Source: Bacteroidales bacterium
GTDB taxonomy: Bacteria > Bacteroidota > Bacteroidia > Bacteroidales > UBA932
NCBI GenBank assembly: GCA_012839605.1
Contig: DUNA01000031.1
Location: 1-64,000, forward strand
Direction of reading: 5' to 3'
DNA: 64,000 bases
Positions 62,510 through 64,000 of this stretch are shown here, piece by piece; position 1 is the first letter of the stretch, and every line of letters starts with the position of its first letter. Below the pieces are notes generated by a model. The model saw only the letters and a program-made list of their open reading frames with translations, searched no databases and was not told the DNA's origin. Made by a program: the position numbers and the translations under genes.

Positions 62510-62567
62510 CTCTGTAAATTTTAAGTTAGTATTTAGTAGTAAATGTATGTATAATAATCCGAATACC

Positions 62568-62575
62568 TACCTTTG
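62568..62575 (+). promoter_or_regulatory. Predicted -7 element TACCTTTG for the M1 aminopeptidase gene, possibly leaderless
   Basis: Exact TAnnTTTG ending 3 nt before the ATG. Confidence 0.55.
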
Positions 62576-62578
62576 TAC

Positions 62579-64000
62579 ATGCGCCATTTTATTACACTAA
62601 TCTTATTTACCGTATTGCTCCTGCCGGGATGTACTTCCAAAAAGGACCTCCTGCAGCCGGGCGTGAGCCTGCAGCTGGCCTGTGAGCGGAAAGAGCATAT
62701 TGCCGAGGTACATTACACCCTCTTTTTCAACCTGCCTGCAGAGTTCCGGGAGCCTGTGGAAGCCCGGCAGACCGTTACCTTCCGCCTGGAAAAGCCGAGG
62801 CGAATAATACTCGATTTCTCAGGAAAGGAATCCGATATCCATGCGGTAAACATTAACGGGCAACCCATCTATCCGGAAGGAAAATTGTCTCTGCTAAACG
62901 AACATCTGGTATTTGAGCGCAAATATTTTCAGCGGGGAGAGAACTACATAGAGATTGCGTTTTGTGCCGGAGACCAATCGCTCAACAGAAACGAAGATTT
63001 CCTGTACACATTGCTTGTTCCGGACCGGGCACGTACCTTGTTTCCCTGTTTTGACCAACCCAACCTCAAGGCCGTTTATTCGCTCTCGCTGGAAATGCCG
63101 GCCCACTGGCAGGCCGTATCCAATACCCCTGTGGAACACGAAACCGTATGGAACGAGGTTAAAACAATTGCATTTGGGACTACCGAACCGCTGAGCACGT
63201 ACCTGTTCTCTTTTGTTGCCGGCGATTTTCAAAAAGAAACGGAATGCCGCAACGGAAGGTGCATTGCTATGTACCACCGGGAAACGGACCCGGACAAAAT
63301 TGCCCAGGCACCTATTCTGTTTGACCAAGTTTTTGCGTCGCTGCAATGGATGGAAGAGTACACCGGCATTCCCTACCCGTTTGCCAAGTACGATTTCATC
63401 ATCTTGCCGGGGTTCCAGTACGGAGGCATGGAGCATACGGGAGCCACGCTCTACAACGACAAACGCCTGTTCCTGGGAGCGCATCCCACGACAGCCGAAG
63501 AACTGGGCCGCATGTCACTCATTGCACATGAAACAGCCCACATGTGGTTTGGCGACTACGTGACCATGGAATGGTTTGACGAAGTCTGGCTCAAGGAAGT
63601 CTTTGCCAACTACTTTGCAGCTCTTATGACGCAACCGCAATTCCCGCAGGTGAACCACCGGCTCAACAACCTTCACACGTTTTTTGCCTCGGCTTACAGC
63701 ATAGACAGAACACAAGGTACGCACCCCATTGCGCAGCCGCTGGACAACCTGGCCCTTGCAGGACTTATTTACGGGAACATTATCTACAACAAAGCCCCCG
63801 TGGTAATGGATATGCTGGCCGAACAAATGGGAGCCCAAGCGTTCCAAGAAGGGTTGCGCCGCTACTTGCGTACGTATGCCTACGGGAACGCCACCTGGGA
63901 CCAGCTGATTGCCATTCTGGATGACCTGACACCCCGCAACTTAACGGACTGGAGCCGCGTTTGGGTGTATGAAGCCGGTATGCCGCACATCCGTGCCACA
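62579..64000 (+). CDS. M1-family aminopeptidase, lipoprotein, N-terminal 474 residues (cut by window edge)
   Basis: Absent from the ORF track because no stop lies in the window. The ATG gives 474 open codons. A lipoprotein signal (ITLILFTVLLLPGCTSKKD) is followed by the M1 N-terminal beta domain (LYTLLVPDRARTLFPCFDQPNLKAVYSLSLEMP) and the catalytic domain: GGMEHTGATLYND (exopeptidase motif GGMEN variant), HETAHMWFGDYVTMEWFDEVWLKEVFANYF with the zinc site HExxH and the distal Glu. It should release N-terminal residues from peptides at the periplasmic face of a membrane. GC content looks higher than in neighbouring genes. Confidence 0.93.
   Translation, partial: MRHFITLILFTVLLLPGCTSKKDLLQPGVSLQLACERKEHIAEVHYTLFFNLPAEFREPVEARQTVTFRLEKPRRIILDFSGKESDIHAVNINGQPIYPEGKLSLLNEHLVFERKYFQRGENYIEIAFCAGDQSLNRNEDFLYTLLVPDRARTLFPCFDQPNLKAVYSLSLEMPAHWQAVSNTPVEHETVWNEVKTIAFGTTEPLSTYLFSFVAGDFQKETECRNGRCIAMYHRETDPDKIAQAPILFDQVFASLQWMEEYTGIPYPFAKYDFIILPGFQYGGMEHTGATLYNDKRLFLGAHPTTAEELGRMSLIAHETAHMWFGDYVTMEWFDEVWLKEVFANYFAALMTQPQFPQVNHRLNNLHTFFASAYSIDRTQGTHPIAQPLDNLALAGLIYGNIIYNKAPVVMDMLAEQMGAQAFQEGLRRYLRTYAYGNATWDQLIAILDDLTPRNLTDWSRVWVYEAGMPHIRAT

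Overview
The window is a gene-dense chromosomal segment of a member of the Bacteroidota, most likely order Bacteroidales. The evidence is a short primary sigma factor of the Bacteroidetes type, many exact copies of the Bacteroidetes -7 promoter element TAnnTTTG upstream of genes, little sign of Shine-Dalgarno sequences, and gene contents typical of the group: DUF4301, DUF349, a 619-residue YidC, a V-type ATPase beside a methylmalonyl-CoA decarboxylase, plug-containing outer-membrane barrels and a FISUMP-domain lipoprotein. No prophage, insertion sequence or CRISPR array was seen. The family or genus cannot be fixed from this sequence alone.

Layout. 1-6556 (minus): a DegQ/HtrA protease, then the primary sigma factor, an AGCS alanine symporter, argS, a small acidic protein and a ClC channel cut by the window edge. 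6617-16484: dapF, then yggS-yidC-DUF349 on the minus strand, trmD, and the lysA-TsaC/YciO-ffh-folD operon. 16518-16984: an independent transcription unit of two tiny membrane proteins with its own promoter and terminator. 17018-20912 (minus): recF-DUF721-pdxB-DUF4301. 20983-24275: a YfgM-like TPR protein, yebC and an LTA-synthase-like phosphotransferase. 24378-36153 (plus): methylmalonyl-CoA epimerase, a complete biotin-dependent sodium-pumping decarboxylase, and a seven-gene V-type ATPase. 36157-38633: glmM, rpmE2, mnmD. 38630-40016 (minus): rubrerythrin, tRNA-Arg(CCT), rpmF, DUF177. 40109-43041: a GMP synthetase lacking the catalytic core of its glutaminase domain, a macrodomain protein with a uracil-DNA glycosylase, and an FMN reductase. 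43038-48265 (minus): a five-gene ABC transporter/GntR/outer-membrane barrel/patatin operon whose genes all overlap by 4 nt. 48382-57309 (plus): ftsE-nth-xerD, a very large TPR protein with an outer-membrane barrel, and gyrB. 57306-61259 (minus): cysteate-synthase-like enzyme, cardiolipin synthase, menG and a stand-alone AIRS_C-type domain. 61328-64000: tRNA-Leu(GAG), three tiny overlapping membrane-protein genes, a FISUMP lipoprotein, and a truncated M1 aminopeptidase lipoprotein.

How the parts fit. The epimerase and decarboxylase would turn the methylmalonyl-CoA of the succinate-propionate route into propionyl-CoA and a sodium gradient. The adjacent V-ATPase has sodium-type ligand residues in its K ring and could share that gradient. 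The cysteate-synthase homologue sits in an operon with cardiolipin synthase and menG, which suggests a membrane-lipid role such as sulfonolipid synthesis. The observations most worth following up are the deleted glutaminase domain in GuaA, the cysteate-synthase-like gene, the two clusters of unannotated membrane microproteins, a perfect terminator hairpin inside the start of mnmD, and several genes whose promoter lies only 3-6 nt from the start codon, which suggests leaderless transcripts.
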